A DNA stretch of 64,000 nt, from contig JAJOZX010012289.1 of NCBI GenBank assembly GCA_023014485.1, positions 1 to 64,000 on the forward strand, written 5' to 3'. Of the stretch, positions 35,492 to 49,538 are shown one piece after another. Both the position numbers and the translations under genes were made by a program. The notes under the pieces are model-generated. The model made no database searches, was not told the DNA's origin, and saw only the letters and a list, made by a program, of their open reading frames with translations. Within the stretch, counting starts at the first letter, position 1; each line of letters opens with the position of its first letter. This DNA comes from Bathynomus jamesi (taxonomy: Eukaryota > Arthropoda > Malacostraca > Isopoda > Cirolanidae).

Positions 35492-36574
35492 CAATTAATT
35501 GACTTAAACTTAAAAGATTTTATAACCCTAAACCCATCTTAAATTATTATACATTATTTTAAACTTTGTTAATTCAAAAACCTTCCAAATCCCTACTCAT
35601 ACACACGCATGTATGCACATATATACTATATATATACAAACCTCATGCTAAAATCATGGATATCACAATAAACTTTATTTAATTACGCGTAAGTGCTAAC
35701 TATGTAATTTAATCTTATCATTTTTGCTTTCTAATATATCTTGCTCATGCATTTATTCAGTTAATTTAACAATCTTCTCAGCTAATCTGTCCTTCGAAAT
35801 TATAAGATACACACTTTGTACCTAGTACACAAAAATACACACTAGACCACAGGTCTATACATCATCCATTACGTAATTCTATTTTACCTACAATAGTCAA
35901 TAAAAGTAGTTTATGAATTGTGTTATCATCGTAACCTTGAAAAATCCATGAACTTTAAAATTTACGTTTTTCCCTTTTATCTACTCTATTCATTATGTAC
36001 GTAATTTTTCCCACGGAAAAATAAAATTTTGTAAAAAATTTAACAATATCATTGTTTGTCTAACTTAATTGTTTGTCTAAATTAACGTATTAATCCTTTT
36101 ATTCTGTTTGTATAAAAGTAAAGTTTTAATCTTTGAATTTTTATATTTTATAATAGCCCTCAAAGCGAGTGTCATGTTAAAAATTTTATTACTCTGCATT
36201 GAACTCAACCACGCGAAATCGTTCTGTATAAAATTTGTATAAAAAGCAAAATTCGTCATCTAACTTGGAGTAGTCAGGATGTTATTTTCTCATTTGTATT
36301 GTAGTAATTGTACCCTATTCTATTATTGTATACATACCATTTTGGAAGGGGAATACTGTAAAAATTGAACAATGAACAATTCCTATACCATCATTATATG
36401 GATTCATTGTCTTCATGCAGTACTTATGTTCGTATAGTTTTATGTTTGAATGTTCATTTTTACATAAGAAACCAAAATCGCCTAAGCGAGTTTTGGATAG
36501 AATTTCGATTTGTACTTCTTTATTCATTACTGTATTTCCCTAATTCATCTTTTCTAATAATGACTTATACACTA

Positions 36575-36768
36575 TGACGTCATAAAATAACTTTATTCTC
36601 TTTACGTTTCCCATACTTTGTACACTGAATCACGTTCTTAGTTTTGGACATCTTCCGTATTCAATGTATGGTAAATTCTTTAGTAATAATGATGTGGTGT
36701 TATGTAGTAGAAATATTAGTATTCAACCATATTCCTCCATACGTACAAATTCAATAACTATGACGTCA
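36575..36768. promoter_or_regulatory. CRE-like TGACGTCA pair, unit 7
   Basis: Octamers at 36575 and 36761. Confidence 0.35.
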
Positions 36769-38049
36769 CATTTTCCTGTCATTAATTTCCCTTCATCATA
36801 TCTCTAGTATTCAATGTATGAAAATTTATATATCATCATAATAAAAACTGTACACCCTATAGAAGTCATTATTTATGTTATGTAGTATAAATATAACTAT
36901 TATTCGACCATATCCCCGCCCCCATACGTCCATATTTTAGCTTGACCATTATCGTATGTAAATTTTATTAAATATTCATCTTTACTCGTGTCAACCTATG
37001 AAACGCCAAACTTCAGCATTCGTTCGAAAACGCAAAAATACGTTCTCGTATTATTTTTTTCATTTTTATTTTTAATTATATGACCTCCCGAGATGAACTC
37101 GAAAAATGCTGAGGTTAGAGTGATCACATTCCGCTCATCACAGCAGAATTGAACGCTTCAAAGATAAAAAAGTCTCCTTTCCCTCTGATTCGAATTTATA
37201 ACATTATCATGCGTTATGTTATATTATGTGTGTTATGTGCCCATGTACTTTGTATTATATTTCTAACATCTTAATTGTCTATTAATATGAAACACTGTAA
37301 AAACAAAACAAAGTTATAGTAACTGTTTAATTGTAATTAACTGTAATACTTTAATATAACGTAATGTACTTTAATAAAACTGTAATTAATAATACCTTGT
37401 AATGTACTAAATGACGTAGTCAATGTACTTTAATGAAATTGTAGTTAACGATAATAAATGAATTGGTAATTATAATCATAGTTACAGTAGACCAAAATTA
37501 CAATGTACTCAATGTCCGACCCGACATTATGTCGCCATAAGGAATGTAGAATCGGCGATACTGTTGTTATTTTTTTTATTATTATTTTTCCGTTGGCATA
37601 AATTTTGATGTGCTTTCTACTTTGCCAAATAATTGATGACCTGTTGTTTTTTAAAATCTCATAATCATTTTTTAGATTTAGCTTAATAATGAATCCTGAG
37701 TAACTTTTGCCATGTCATGTTTTGTATACATTCTTTCTTCGTTATAAAAGATGAAGTCATGTCTTGCCTAAGCATTTAATTGTAAATCTTAAACCTTTAA
37801 TTTTTACTCATATGCATATTTTAGTGTAAAGATGCATAGTTCAATTTCCACTTTTAGTTAACTTGGCAGATCATGATAACATCAGATCTGAAAATACGCA
37901 ATTTAAGATAAAAATATGGCTTCATCTTCAAATATCTTGTTTATTCGTTTAAACCTTACCACAGCTAAAAGATTTACTTTATTTTCAAATATTGTGCAAA
38001 AATAATGCAGCCTCTTCAACATTTAATAATGATGATGTTAAGTAGAATC

Positions 38050-38065
38050 GGGGTATATAAACCCC
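38050..38065 (+). promoter_or_regulatory. TATA-like element, unit 8
   Basis: Intact, identical to the unit 2 element. Confidence 0.43.
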
Positions 38066-38655
38066 ACAAATTTCTTCCATGTTTGTTCTGATTCCAACTA
38101 CGAGGCTGAGCATTACCTGTAACAGTTTAGGAGTAAAACACAGTAAGAAAAAGTCTTTATCTTCTCCTTCGAGCCGTGCTCTCTTCAGAAAACTTAGTCA
38201 TTAGAATCTCCCAATAAGTTACAAGAAGAATCGGGGAGAAACCCCAAAGAATTTAATAAGCCTCTCAGAATCCTCCGAGCCACTAAAGAAGAACTCGGAG
38301 AGTAGTATAGAAGAAACTACTGCAAGTAACAGATCCGTTGCTGCCTCCTAACCAGAACCCCCGTCGACTCCGAACCACCCCAGGGCCATAGACGGAGGGG
38401 TTAACATTGTGGCGACCCTTTACCAGGATAAGAAAAAGATTTTTAGAAGAAGATTTTTAAAAGAAGATTTTAACAAGAAGATTTTAACAAGAAGATTTTA
38501 AGAAGAGGCCACTCTTTGGCCAAGCTAGAAATTACCCTGCATCAGGATAAACACATAGAAGAAGAGGATCTTAACAACTGGCGACCCTTTAACCAGGATC
38601 TTCACGACTCCAGGATTCTTCCAGTCTTCCAGACCCTGGAACCAGAACCAACACC

Positions 38656-38815
38656 CAGTTGACCGGCGTGTCACGACTTCTAGTTCGTCACATCCACCCA
38701 GTTGACCGGCGTGTCACGACTTCTAGTTCGTCACATCCACCCTTGGACCGGCGTGTCACGACTTCTAGTTCGTCACATCCACCTTGAACCGGTGCGTCAC
38801 GACTCCAAGTTCTCC
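38656..38815 (+). repeat. 41-43 bp tandem repeat, unit 8
   Basis: One C is missing before the fourth copy (CCACCTTGAACC), which changes the frame. Confidence 0.94.
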
Positions 38816-39283
38816 ACGCCTAGTTTTTATCCAAGAACAAGTGGCCAGCAAGACACGTCTTCAGGACACGTCTCTAAGGATTTCGCCGTAGGAATCTCGT
38901 TAAGTACAAAACTCTTTTTAAAATAATTTCTAAACATTTGAAAAGTCATTATTATTAACAGTTAATATTTAATATTGAGCCAGAATTAACACAAAACACA
39001 GTGAACACTTCAGACACCAGTGATACATTTTTGTTTTATTGAAAAAATATTGTCACAGAATTATTTTCACAGTTATTTTCAGTTATTTTTACTATTCTAG
39101 TTAGTTAGTATAATTTTATTTTATGTATCAAACATAATAGTATCGTACCTTCGTGTACATTCGAGTGAAATGTTGTTTACATTTTATATTTTTGTTTGCA
39201 AATTTTTTTCAAATTATTGAATTGAATTGACTTGCAAATTAAGAAAGAGAGTTTATAGAGTTAGAGAGTTACTTGAAGCATTT

Positions 39284-40103
39284 CAAGTTAGTTTCAAGAA
39301 TACTTGATAGAGTTCAAGTTAGTTTCAAGAATACTTGATAGAGTTCAAGTTAGTTTCAAGAATACTTGATAGAGTTCAAGTTAGTTTCAAGAATACTTGA
39401 TAGAGTTCAAGTTAGTTTCAAGAATACTTGATAGAGTTCAAGTTAGTTTCAGAATACTTGATAAGTTCAAGTTAGTTTCAGAATACTTGATAAGAGTTCA
39501 AGTTAGTTTCAGAATACTTGATAAGAGTTCAAGTTAGTTTCAGAATACTTGATAAGAGTTCAAGTTAGTTTCAGAATACTTGATAAGAGTTCAAGTTAGT
39601 TTCAGAATACTTGATAAGAGTTCAAGTTAGTTTCAGAATACTTGATAAGAGTTCAAGTTAGTTTCAGAATACTTGATAAGAGTTCAAGTTAGTTTCAGAA
39701 TACTTGATAAGAGTTCAAGTTAGTTTCAGAATACTTGATAAGAGTTCAAGTTAGTTTCAGAATACTTGATAAGAGTTCAAGTTAGTTTCAGAATACTTGA
39801 TAAGAGTTCAAGTTAGTTTCAGAATACTTGATAAGAGTTCAAGTTAGTTTCAGAATACTTGATAAGAGTTCAAGTTAGTTTCAGAATACTTGATAAGAGT
39901 TCAAGTTAGTTTCAGAATACTTGATAAGAGTTCAAGTTAGTTTCAGAATACTTGATAAGAGTTCAAGTTAGTTTCAGAATACTTGATAACAAGTTGTTCA
40001 GATGATAGTTCAGTTAGTTTCAGAATACTTGATAAGAGTTCAAGTTAGTTTCAGATACTTGTAAGTTCAAGTTTTTCAAGTTTGACAAGTTTCAAGTTTT
40101 CAG
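39284..40103 (+). repeat. 31-bp minisatellite, unit 8 (about 26 copies)
   Basis: Five TTTCAAG-type copies, then regular TTTCAG-type copies to about 39985. The last 120 bp is irregular, and the closing monomer is damaged (TTTGACAAGTTTCAAG). Confidence 0.93.
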
Positions 40104-40260
40104 TTTTCAAGTTTCAAGTTTCAGTCATTTTCAAGTTTCAGTCAATTTTCAAGTTCAGTCAATTTTCAAGTTTCAGTCAATTTTCAAGTTTCAGTCAATT
40201 TCAAGTTTCAGTCATTTCAAGTTTCAGTCAATTTTCAAGTTTCAAGTCTCAGTCAATTTT
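40104..40260 (+). repeat. 18-bp minisatellite, unit 8 (about 7 copies, degraded)
   Basis: Several monomers are one to three bases short (GTCATTTTC, AAGTTCAGTC, GTCATTTCAAG). This is the most irregular 18-bp array in the window. Confidence 0.93.
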
Positions 40261-41967
40261 ATTCCAAGTCAGAGTTTAAGTCCCAAGTTAGTTTTCAATG
40301 CAGTCAATTGAATTCAACTTTTTTTTTGTTGTTTAAAAGAATTTAATTCAACCTTTTTTTTTGTTGTAAAAGAGAATTAAATTCAACCTGAATTGACCAG
40401 TTTTGTCTTTAGGTTAAGTGGGTTTTTTTTATATTACAGTAAAGGTTTAGTTAATTATAGTTTATAATTGATTTCTATTTTCAATTCTTATATTTTTTTT
40501 ATTTTTTTTTTTCGATTAATAATGAGTAATTGTCGTAGTCCAATCTAATTAATTGTGTGTCAAAATTCAATTTTTAATACCGCTAGAGTTACTTTCATTA
40601 CTCGTAAGGTCTTCTAAGTACGTCTTTTTTATTACCTTAATATACGTGTAACTGATTTAATTACGTAAAATCGATAATTCTAATTGAATTCTATTACTTT
40701 TGACACATATTCGAATTCATTTTCTTTCCGTACCTCAAGTCGCTTTCACATTAAACTCATATGCATACACCATCATTAATACGACCTGTAATTTAGAATT
40801 TTATAATAATTGACCTTGAGCTTAAAGGATTTTATAATAATAACAATAATAATAATAATAATAATTAATAATAACAACAATAATAATTGACTTAAACTTA
40901 AAAGATTTTATAACCCTAAACCCATCTTAAATTATTATACATTATTTTAAACTTTGTTAATTCAAAAACCTTCCAAATCCCTACTCATACACACGCATGT
41001 ATGCACACTATATATACTATATATATACAAACCTCATGCTAAAATCATTGGATATCACAATAAACTTTATTTAATTACGCGTAAGTGCTAACTATGTAAT
41101 TTAATCTTTATCATTTTTGCTTTCTAATATATCTTGCTCATGCATTTATTCAGTTAATTTAACAATCTTCTCAGCTAATCTGTCCTTCGAAATTATAAGA
41201 TACACACTTTGTACCTAGTACACAAAAATACACACTAGACCACAGGTCTATACATCATCCATTACGTAATTCTATTTTACCTACAATAGTCAATAAAAGT
41301 AGTTTATGAATTGTGTTATCATCGTAACCTTGAAAAATCCATGAACTTTAAAATTTACGTTTTTCCCTTTTATCTACTCTATTCATTATGTACGTAATTT
41401 TTCCCACGGAAAAATAAAATTTTGTAAAAAAATTTAACAATATCATTGTTTGTCTAACTTAATTGTTTGTCTAAATTAACGTATTAATCCTTTTATTCTG
41501 TTTGTATAAAAGTAAAGTTTTAATCTTTGAATTTTTATATTTTATAATAGCCCTCAAAGCGAGTGTCATGTTAAAAATTTATTACTCTGCATTGAACTCA
41601 ACCACGCGAAATCGTTCTGTATAAAATTTGTATAAAAAGCAAAATTCGTCATCTAACTTGGAGTAGTCAGGATGTTATTTTCTCATTTGTATTGTAGTAA
41701 TTGTACCCTATTCTATTATTGTATACATACCATTTTGGAAGGGGAATACTGTAAAAATTGAACAATGAACAATTCCTATACCATCATTATATGGATTCAT
41801 TGTCTTCATGCAGTACTTATGTTCGTATAGTTTTATGTTTGAATGTTCATTTTTACATAAGAAACCAAAATCGCCTAAGCGAGTTTTGGATAGAATTTCG
41901 ATTTGTACTTCTTTATTCATTACTGTATTTCCCTAATTCATCTTTTCTAATAATGACTTATACACTA

Positions 41968-42161
41968 TGACGTCATAAAATAACTTTATTCTCTTTACGT
42001 TTCCCATACTTTGTACACTGAATCACGTTCTTAGTTTTGGACATCTTCCGTATTCAATGTATGGTAAATTCTTTAGTAATAATGATGTGGTGTTATGTAG
42101 TAGAAATATTAGTATTCAACCATATTCCTCCATACGTACAAATTCAATAACTATGACGTCA
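41968..42161. promoter_or_regulatory. CRE-like TGACGTCA pair, unit 8
   Basis: Octamers at 41968 and 42154. Confidence 0.35.
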
Positions 42162-43440
42162 CATTTTCCTGTCATTAATTTCCCTTCATCATATCTCTAG
42201 TATTCAATGTATGAAAATTTATATATCATCATAATAAAAACTGTACACCCTATAGAAGTCATTATTTATGTTATGTAGTATAAATATAACTATTATTCGA
42301 CCATATCCCCGCCCCCATACGTCCATATTTTAGCTTGACCATTATCGTATGTAAATTTTATTAAATATTCATCTTTACTCGTGTCAACCTATGAAACGCC
42401 AAACTTCAGCATTCGTTCGAAAACGCAAAAATACGTTCTCGTATTATTTTTTTAATTTTTTTTTTAATTATATGACCTCCCGAGATGAACTCGAAAAATG
42501 CTGAGGTTAGAGTGATCACATTCCGCTCATCACAGCAGAATTGAACGCTTCAAAGATAAAAAAGTCTCCTTTCCCTCTGATTCGAATTTATAACATTATC
42601 ATGCGTTATGTTATATTATGTGTGTTATGTGCCCATGTACTTTGTATTATATTTCTAACATCTTAATTGTCTATTAATATGAAACACTGTAAAAAACAAA
42701 ACAAAGTTATAGTAACTGTTTAATTGTAATTAACTGTAATACTTTAATATAACGTAATGTACTTTAATAAAACTGTAATTAATAATACCTTGTAATGTAC
42801 TAAATGACGTAGTCAATGTACTTTAATGAAATTGTAGTTAACGATAATAAATGAATTGGTAATTATAATCATAGTTACAGTAGACCAAAATTACAATGTA
42901 CTCAATGTCCGACCCGACATTATGTCGCCATAAGGAATGTAGAATCGGCGATACTGTTGTTATTTTTTTTATTATTTTTTCCGTTGGCATAAATTTTGAT
43001 GTGCTTTCTACTTTGCCAAATAATTGATGACCTGTTGTTTTTTAAAATCTCATAATCATTTTTTAGATTTAGCTTAATAATGAATCCTGAGTAACTTTTG
43101 CCATGTCATGTTTTGTATACATTCTTTCTTCGTTATAAAAGATGAAGTCATGTCTTGCCTAAGCATTTAATTGTAAATCTTAAACCTTTAATTTTTACTC
43201 ATATGCATATTTTAGTGTAAAGATGCATAGTTCAATTTCCACTTTTAGTTAACTTGGCAGATCATGATAACATCAGATCTGAAAATACGCAATTTAAGAT
43301 AAAAATATGGCTTCATCTTCAAATATCTTGTTTATTCGTTTAAACCTTACCACAGCTAAAAGATTTACTTTATTTTCAAATATTGTGCAAAAATAATGCA
43401 GCCTCTTCAACATTTAATAATGATGATGTTAAGTAGAATC

Positions 43441-43456
43441 GGGGTATATAAACCCC
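43441..43456 (+). promoter_or_regulatory. TATA-like element, unit 9
   Basis: Intact, identical to the unit 2 element. Confidence 0.43.
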
Positions 43457-44045
43457 ACAAATTTCTTCCATGTTTGTTCTGATTCCAACTACGAGGCTGA
43501 GCATTACCTGTAACAGTTTAGGAGTAAAACACAGTAAGAAAAAGTCTTTATCTTCTCCTTCGAGCCGTGCTCTCTTCAGAAAACTTAGTCATTAGAATCT
43601 CCCAATAAGTTACAAGAAGAATCGGGGAGAAACCCCAAAGAATTTAATAAGCCTCTCAGAATCCTCCGAGCCACTAAAGAAGAACTCGGAGAGTAGTATA
43701 GAAGAAACTACTGCAAGTAACAGATCCGTTGCTGCCTCCTAACCAGAACCCCCGTCGACTCCGAACCACCCCAGGGCCATAGACGGAGGGGTTAACATTG
43801 TGGCGACCCTTTACCAGGATAAGAAAAAGATTTTTAGAAGAAGATTTTTAAAAAAGATTTTAACAAGAAGATTTTAACAAGAAGATTTTAAGAAGAGGCC
43901 ACTCTTTGGCCAAGCTAGAAATTACCCTGCATCAGGATAAACACATAGAAGAAGAGGATCTTAACAACTGGCGACCCTTTAACCAGGATCTTCACGACTC
44001 CAGGATTCTTCCAGTCTTCCAGACCCTGGAACCAGAACCAACACC

Positions 44046-44206
44046 CAGTTGACCGGCGTGTCACGACTTCTAGTTCGTCACATCCACCCAGTTGACCGGC
44101 GTGTCACGACTTCTAGTTCGTCACATCCACCCTTGGACCGGCGTGTCACGACTTCTAGTTCGTCACATCCACCCTTGAACCGGTGCGTCACGACTCCAAG
44201 TTCTCC
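44046..44206 (+). repeat. 41-43 bp tandem repeat, unit 9
   Basis: Same as unit 2. Confidence 0.94.
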
Positions 44207-44676
44207 ACGCCTAGTTTTTATCCAAGAACAAGTGGCCAGCAAGACACGTCTTCAGGACACGTCTCTAAGGATTTCGCCGTAGGAATCTCGTTAAGTACAA
44301 AACTCTTTTTAAAATAATTTCTAAACATTTGAAAAGTCATTATTATTAACAGTTAATATTTAATATTGAGCCAGAATTAACACAAAACACAGTGAACACT
44401 TCAGACACCAGTGATACATTTTTGTTTTATTGAAAACAATATTGTCACAGAATTATTTTCACAGTTATTTTCAGTTATTTTTACTATTCTAGTTAGTATA
44501 GTATAATTTTATTTTATGTATCAAACATAATAGTATCGTACCTTCGTGTACATTCGAGTGAAATGTTGTTTACATTTTATATTTTTGTTTGCAAATTTTT
44601 TTCAAATTATTGAATTGAATTGACTTGCAAATTAAGAAAGAGAGTTTATAGAGTTAGAGAGTTACTTGAAGCATTT

Positions 44677-45431
44677 CAAGTTAGTTTCAAGAATACTTGA
44701 TAGAGTTCAAGTTAGTTTCAAGAATACTTGATAGAGTTCAAGTTAGTTTCAAGAATACTTGATAGAGTTCAAGTTAGTTTCAAGAATACTTGATAGAGTT
44801 CAAGTTAGTTTCAGAATACTCGATAGAGTTCAAGTTAGTTTCAGAATACTTGATAGAGTTCAAGTTAGTTTCAGAATACTTGATAAGAGTTCAAGTTAGT
44901 TTCAGAATACTTGATAAGAGTTCAAGTTAGTTTCAGAATACTTGATAAGAGTTCAAGTTAGTTTCAGAATACTTGATAAGAGTTCAAGTTAGTTTCAGAA
45001 TACTTGATAAGAGTTCAAGTTAGTTTCAGAATACTTGATAAGAGTTCAAGTTAGTTTCAGAATACTTGATAAGAGTTCAAGTTAGTTTCAGAATACTTGA
45101 TAAGAGTTCAAGTTAGTTTCAGAATACTTGATAAGAGTTCAAGTTAGTTTCAGAATACTTGATAAGAGTTCAAGTTAGTTTCAGAATACTTGATAAGAGT
45201 TCAAGTTAGTTTCAGAATACTTGATAAGAGTTCAAGTTAGTTTCAGAATACTTGATAAGAGTTCAAGTTAGTTTCAGAATACTTGATAAGAGTTCAAGTT
45301 AGTTTCAGAATACTTGATAAGAGTTCAAGTTAGTTTCAGAATACTTGATAAGAGTTCAAGTTAGTTTCAGAATACTTGATAAGAGTTCAAGTTAGTTTCA
45401 GATACTTGACAAGTGTTCAAGTAAGTTTCAG
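44677..45431 (+). repeat. 31-bp minisatellite, unit 9 (about 24 copies)
   Basis: 755 bp, the same length as in unit 4. It has four TTTCAAG-type copies, two transitional copies (one TACTCGATAG), then a homogeneous array. Confidence 0.97.
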
Positions 45432-45592
45432 TTTCAAGTTTCAAGTTTCAGTCAATTTTCAAGTTTCAGTCAATTTTCAAGTTTCAGTCAATTTTCAAGT
45501 TTCAGTCAATTTTCAAGTTTCAGTCAATTTTCAAGTTTCAGTCAATTTTCAAGTTTCAGTCAATTTTCAAGTTTCAAGTCTCAGTCAATTTT
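45432..45592 (+). repeat. 18-bp minisatellite, unit 9 (7 copies)
   Basis: Seven regular monomers. One T is missing at the left junction, so the open frame differs from that in unit 2. Confidence 0.95.
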
Positions 45593-46173
45593 ATTCCAAG
45601 TCAGAGTTTAAGTCCCAAGTTAGTTTTCAATGCAGTCAATTGAATTCAACTTTTTTTTTGTTGTTTAAAAGAATTTAATTCAACCTTTTTTTTGTTGTAA
45701 AAGAGAATTAAATTCAACCTGAATTGACCAGTTTGTGTCTTTAGGTTAAGTGGGTTTTTTTTATATTACAGTAAAGGTTTAGTTAATTATAGTTTATAAT
45801 TGATTTCTATTTTCAATTCTTATATTTTTTTATTTTTTTTTTTCGATTAATAATGAGTAATTGTCGTAGTCCAATCTAATTAATTGTGTCAAAATTCAAT
45901 TTTTAATACCGCTAGAGTTACTTTCATTACTCGTAAGGTCTTCTAAGTACGTCTTTTTTATTACCTTAATATACGTGTAACTGATTTAATTACGTAAAAT
46001 CGATAATTCTAATTGAATTCTATTACTTTTGACACATATTCGAATTCATTTTCTTTCCGTACCTCAAGTCGCTTTCACATTAAACTCATATGCATACACC
46101 ATCATTAATACGACCTGTAATTTAGAATTTTATAATAATTGACCTTGAGCTTAAAGGATTTTATAATAATAAC

Positions 46174-46208
<35 letters not shown>

Positions 46209-47296
46209 CAATAATAATTGACTTAAACTTAAAAGATTTTATAACCCTAAACCCATCTTAAATTATTATACATTATTTTAAACTTTGTTAATTCAAAAAC
46301 CTTCCAAATCCCTACTCATACACACGCATGTATGCACACTATATATACTATATATATACAAACCTCATGCTAAAATCATTGGATATCACAATAAACTTTA
46401 TTTAATTACGCGTAAGTGCTAACTATGTAATTTAATCTTTATCATTTTTGCTTTCTAATATATCTTGCTCATGCATTTATTCAGTTAATTTAACAATCTT
46501 CTCAGCTAATCTGTCCTTCGAAATTATAAGATACACACTTTGTACCTAGTACACAAAAATACACACTAGACCACAGGTCTATACATCATCCATTACGTAA
46601 TTCTATTTTACCTACAATAGTCAATAAAAGTAGTTTATGAATTGTGTTATCATCGTAACCTTGAAAAATCCATGAACTTTAAAATTTACGTTTTTCCCTT
46701 TTATCTACTCTATTCATTATGTACGTAATTTTTCCCACGGAAAAATAAAATTTTGTAAAAAAATTTAACAATATCATTGTTTGTCTAACTTAATTGTTTG
46801 TCTAAATTAACGTATTAATCCTTTTATTCTGTTTGTATAAAAGTAAAGTTTTAATCTTTGAATTTTTATATTTTAATAGCCCTCAAAGCGAGTGTCATGT
46901 TAAAAATTTATTACTCTGCATTGAACTCAACCACGCGAAATCGTTCTGTATAAAATTTGTATAAAAAGCAAAATTCGTCATCTAACTTGGAGTAGTCAGG
47001 ATGTTATTTTCTCATTTGTATTGTAGTAATTGTACCCTATTCTATTATTGTATACATACCATTTTGGAAGGGGAATACTGTAAAAATTGAACAATGAACA
47101 ATTCCTATACCATCATTATATGGATTCATTGTCTTCATGCAGTACTTATGTTCGTATAGTTTTATGTTTGAATGTTCATTTTTACATAAGAAACCAAAAT
47201 CGCCTAAGCGAGTTTTGGATAGAATTTCGATTTGTACTTCTTTATTCATTACTGTATTTCCCTAATTCATCTTTTCTAATAATGACTTATACACTA

Positions 47297-47490
47297 TGAC
47301 GTCATAAAATAACTTTATTCTCTTTACGTTTCCCATACTTTGTACACTGAATCACGTTCTTAGTTTTGGACATCTTCCGTATTCAATGTATGGTAAATTC
47401 TTTAGTAATAATGATGTGGTGTTATGTAGTAGAAATATTAGTATTCAACCATATTCCTCCATACGTACAAATTCAATAACTATGACGTCA
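47297..47490. promoter_or_regulatory. CRE-like TGACGTCA pair, unit 9
   Basis: Octamers at 47297 and 47483. Confidence 0.35.
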
Positions 47491-48771
47491 CATTTTCCTG
47501 TCATTAATTTCCCTTCATCATATCTCTAGTATTCAATGTATGAAAATTTATATATCATCATAATAAAAACTGTACACCCTATAGAAGTCATTATTTATGT
47601 TATGTAGTATAAATATAACTATTATTCGACCATATCCCCGCCCCCATACGTCCATATTTTAGCTTGACCATTATCGTATGTAAATTTTATTAAATATTCA
47701 TCTTTACTCGTGTCAACCTATGAAACGCCAAACTTCAGCATTCGTTCGAAAACGCAAAAATACGTTCTCGTATTATTTTTTTCATTTTTATTTTTAATTA
47801 TATGACCTCCCGAGATGAACTCGAAAAATGCTGAGGTTAGAGTGATCACATTCCGCTCATCACAGCAGAATTGAACGCTTCAAAGATAAAAAAGTCTCCT
47901 TTCCCTCTGATTCGAATTTATAACATTATCATGCGTTATGTTATATTATGTGTGTTATGTGCCCATGTACTTTGTATTATATTTCTAACATCTTAATTGT
48001 CTATTAATATGAAACACTGTAAAAACAAAACAAAGTTATAGTAACTGTTTAATTGTAATTAACTGTAATACTTTAATATAACGTAATGTACTTTAATAAA
48101 ACTGTAATTAATAATACCTTGTAATGTACTAAATGACGTAGTCAATGTACTTTAATGAAATTGTAGTTAACGATAATAAATGAATTGGTAATTATAATCA
48201 TAGTTACAGTAGACCAAAATTACAATGTACTCAATGTCCGACCCGACATTATGTCGCCATAAGGAATGTAGAATCGGCGATACTGTTGTTATTTTTTTTA
48301 TTATTATTTTTCCGTTGGCATAAATTTTGATGTGCTTTCTACTTTGCCAAATAATTGATGACCTGTTGTTTTTTAAAATCTCATAATCATTTTTTAGATT
48401 TAGCTTAATAATGAATCCTGAGTAACTTTTGCCATGTCATGTTTTGTATACATTCTTTCTTCGTTATAAAAGATGAAGTCATGTCTTGCCTAAGCATTTA
48501 ATTGTAAATCTTAAACCTTTAATTTTTACTCATATGCATATTTTAGTGTAAAGATGCATAGTTCAATTTCCACTTTTAGTTAACTTGGCAGATCATGATA
48601 ACATCAGATCTGAAAATACGCAATTTAAGATAAAAATATGGCTTCATCTTCAAATATCTTGTTTATTCGTTTAAACCTTACCACAGCTAAAAGATTTACT
48701 TTATTTTCAAATATTGTGCAAAAATAATGCAGCCTCTTCAACATTTAATAATGATGATGTTAAGTAGAATC

Positions 48772-48787
48772 GGGGTATATAAACCCC
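48772..48787 (+). promoter_or_regulatory. TATA-like element, unit 10
   Basis: Intact, identical to the unit 2 element. Confidence 0.43.
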
Positions 48788-49377
48788 ACAAATTTCTTCC
48801 ATGTTTGTTCTGATTCCAACTACGAGGCTGAGCATTACCTGTAACAGTTTAGGAGTAAAACACAGTAAGAAAAAGTCTTTATCTTCTCCTTCGAGCCGTG
48901 CTCTCTTCAGAAAACTTAGTCATTAGAATCTCCCAATAAGTTACAAGAAGAATCGGGGAGAAACCCCAAAGAATTTAATAAGCCTCTCAGAATCCTCCGA
49001 GCCACTAAAGAAGAACTCGGAGAGTAGTATAGAAGAAACTACTGCAAGTAACAGATCCGTTGCTGCCTCCTAACCAGAACCCCCGTCGACTCCGAACCAC
49101 CCCAGGGCCATAGACGGAGGGGTTAACATTGTGGCGACCCTTTACCAGGATAAGAAAAAGATTTTTAGAAGAAGATTTTTAAAAGAAGATTTTAACAAGA
49201 AGATTTTAACAAGAAGATTTTAAGAAGAGGCCACTCTTTGGCCAAGCTAGAAATTACCCTGCATCAGGATAAACACATAGAAGAAGAGGATCTTAACAAC
49301 TGGCGACCCTTTAACCAGGATCTTCACGACTCCAGGATTCTTCCAGTCTTCCAGACCCTGGAACCAGAACCAACACC

Positions 49378-49538
49378 CAGTTGACCGGCGTGTCACGACT
49401 TCTAGTTCGTCACATCCACCCAGTTGACCGGCGTGTCACGACTTCTAGTTCGTCACATCCACCCTTGGACCGGCGTGTCACGACTTCTAGTTCGTCACAT
49501 CCACCCTTGAACCGGTGCGTCACGACTCCAAGTTCTCC
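49378..49538 (+). repeat. 41-43 bp tandem repeat, unit 10
   Basis: Same as unit 2. Confidence 0.94.

Larger units (their letters stand above)
32298..37313 (+). repeat. Macrosatellite unit 7 (5016 bp, shortest)
   Basis: It is short because the 31-bp array is only about 450 bp and its 3' part (34555-34690) is scrambled. It shares four variants with unit 3: a C-to-T in the third 42-bp copy, ACTCTTTTATAAAATAA, CTAATTAGTATAG, and TTGAAATGAATTG. Confidence 0.97.
37314..42706 (+). repeat. Macrosatellite unit 8 (5393 bp)
   Basis: Private features are CTAGTTAGTTAGTATAA near 39098, an irregular end of the 31-bp array (39985-40103), a degenerate 18-bp array, an interrupted TAA run near 40865, and altered A/T runs near 42450. 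Confidence 0.97.
42707..48035 (+). repeat. Macrosatellite unit 9 (5329 bp)
   Basis: Near-consensus copy. It has small deletions in the T-rich run near 42970, in the purine tract near 43850 and in a TA-rich stretch near 46873. Confidence 0.97.
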
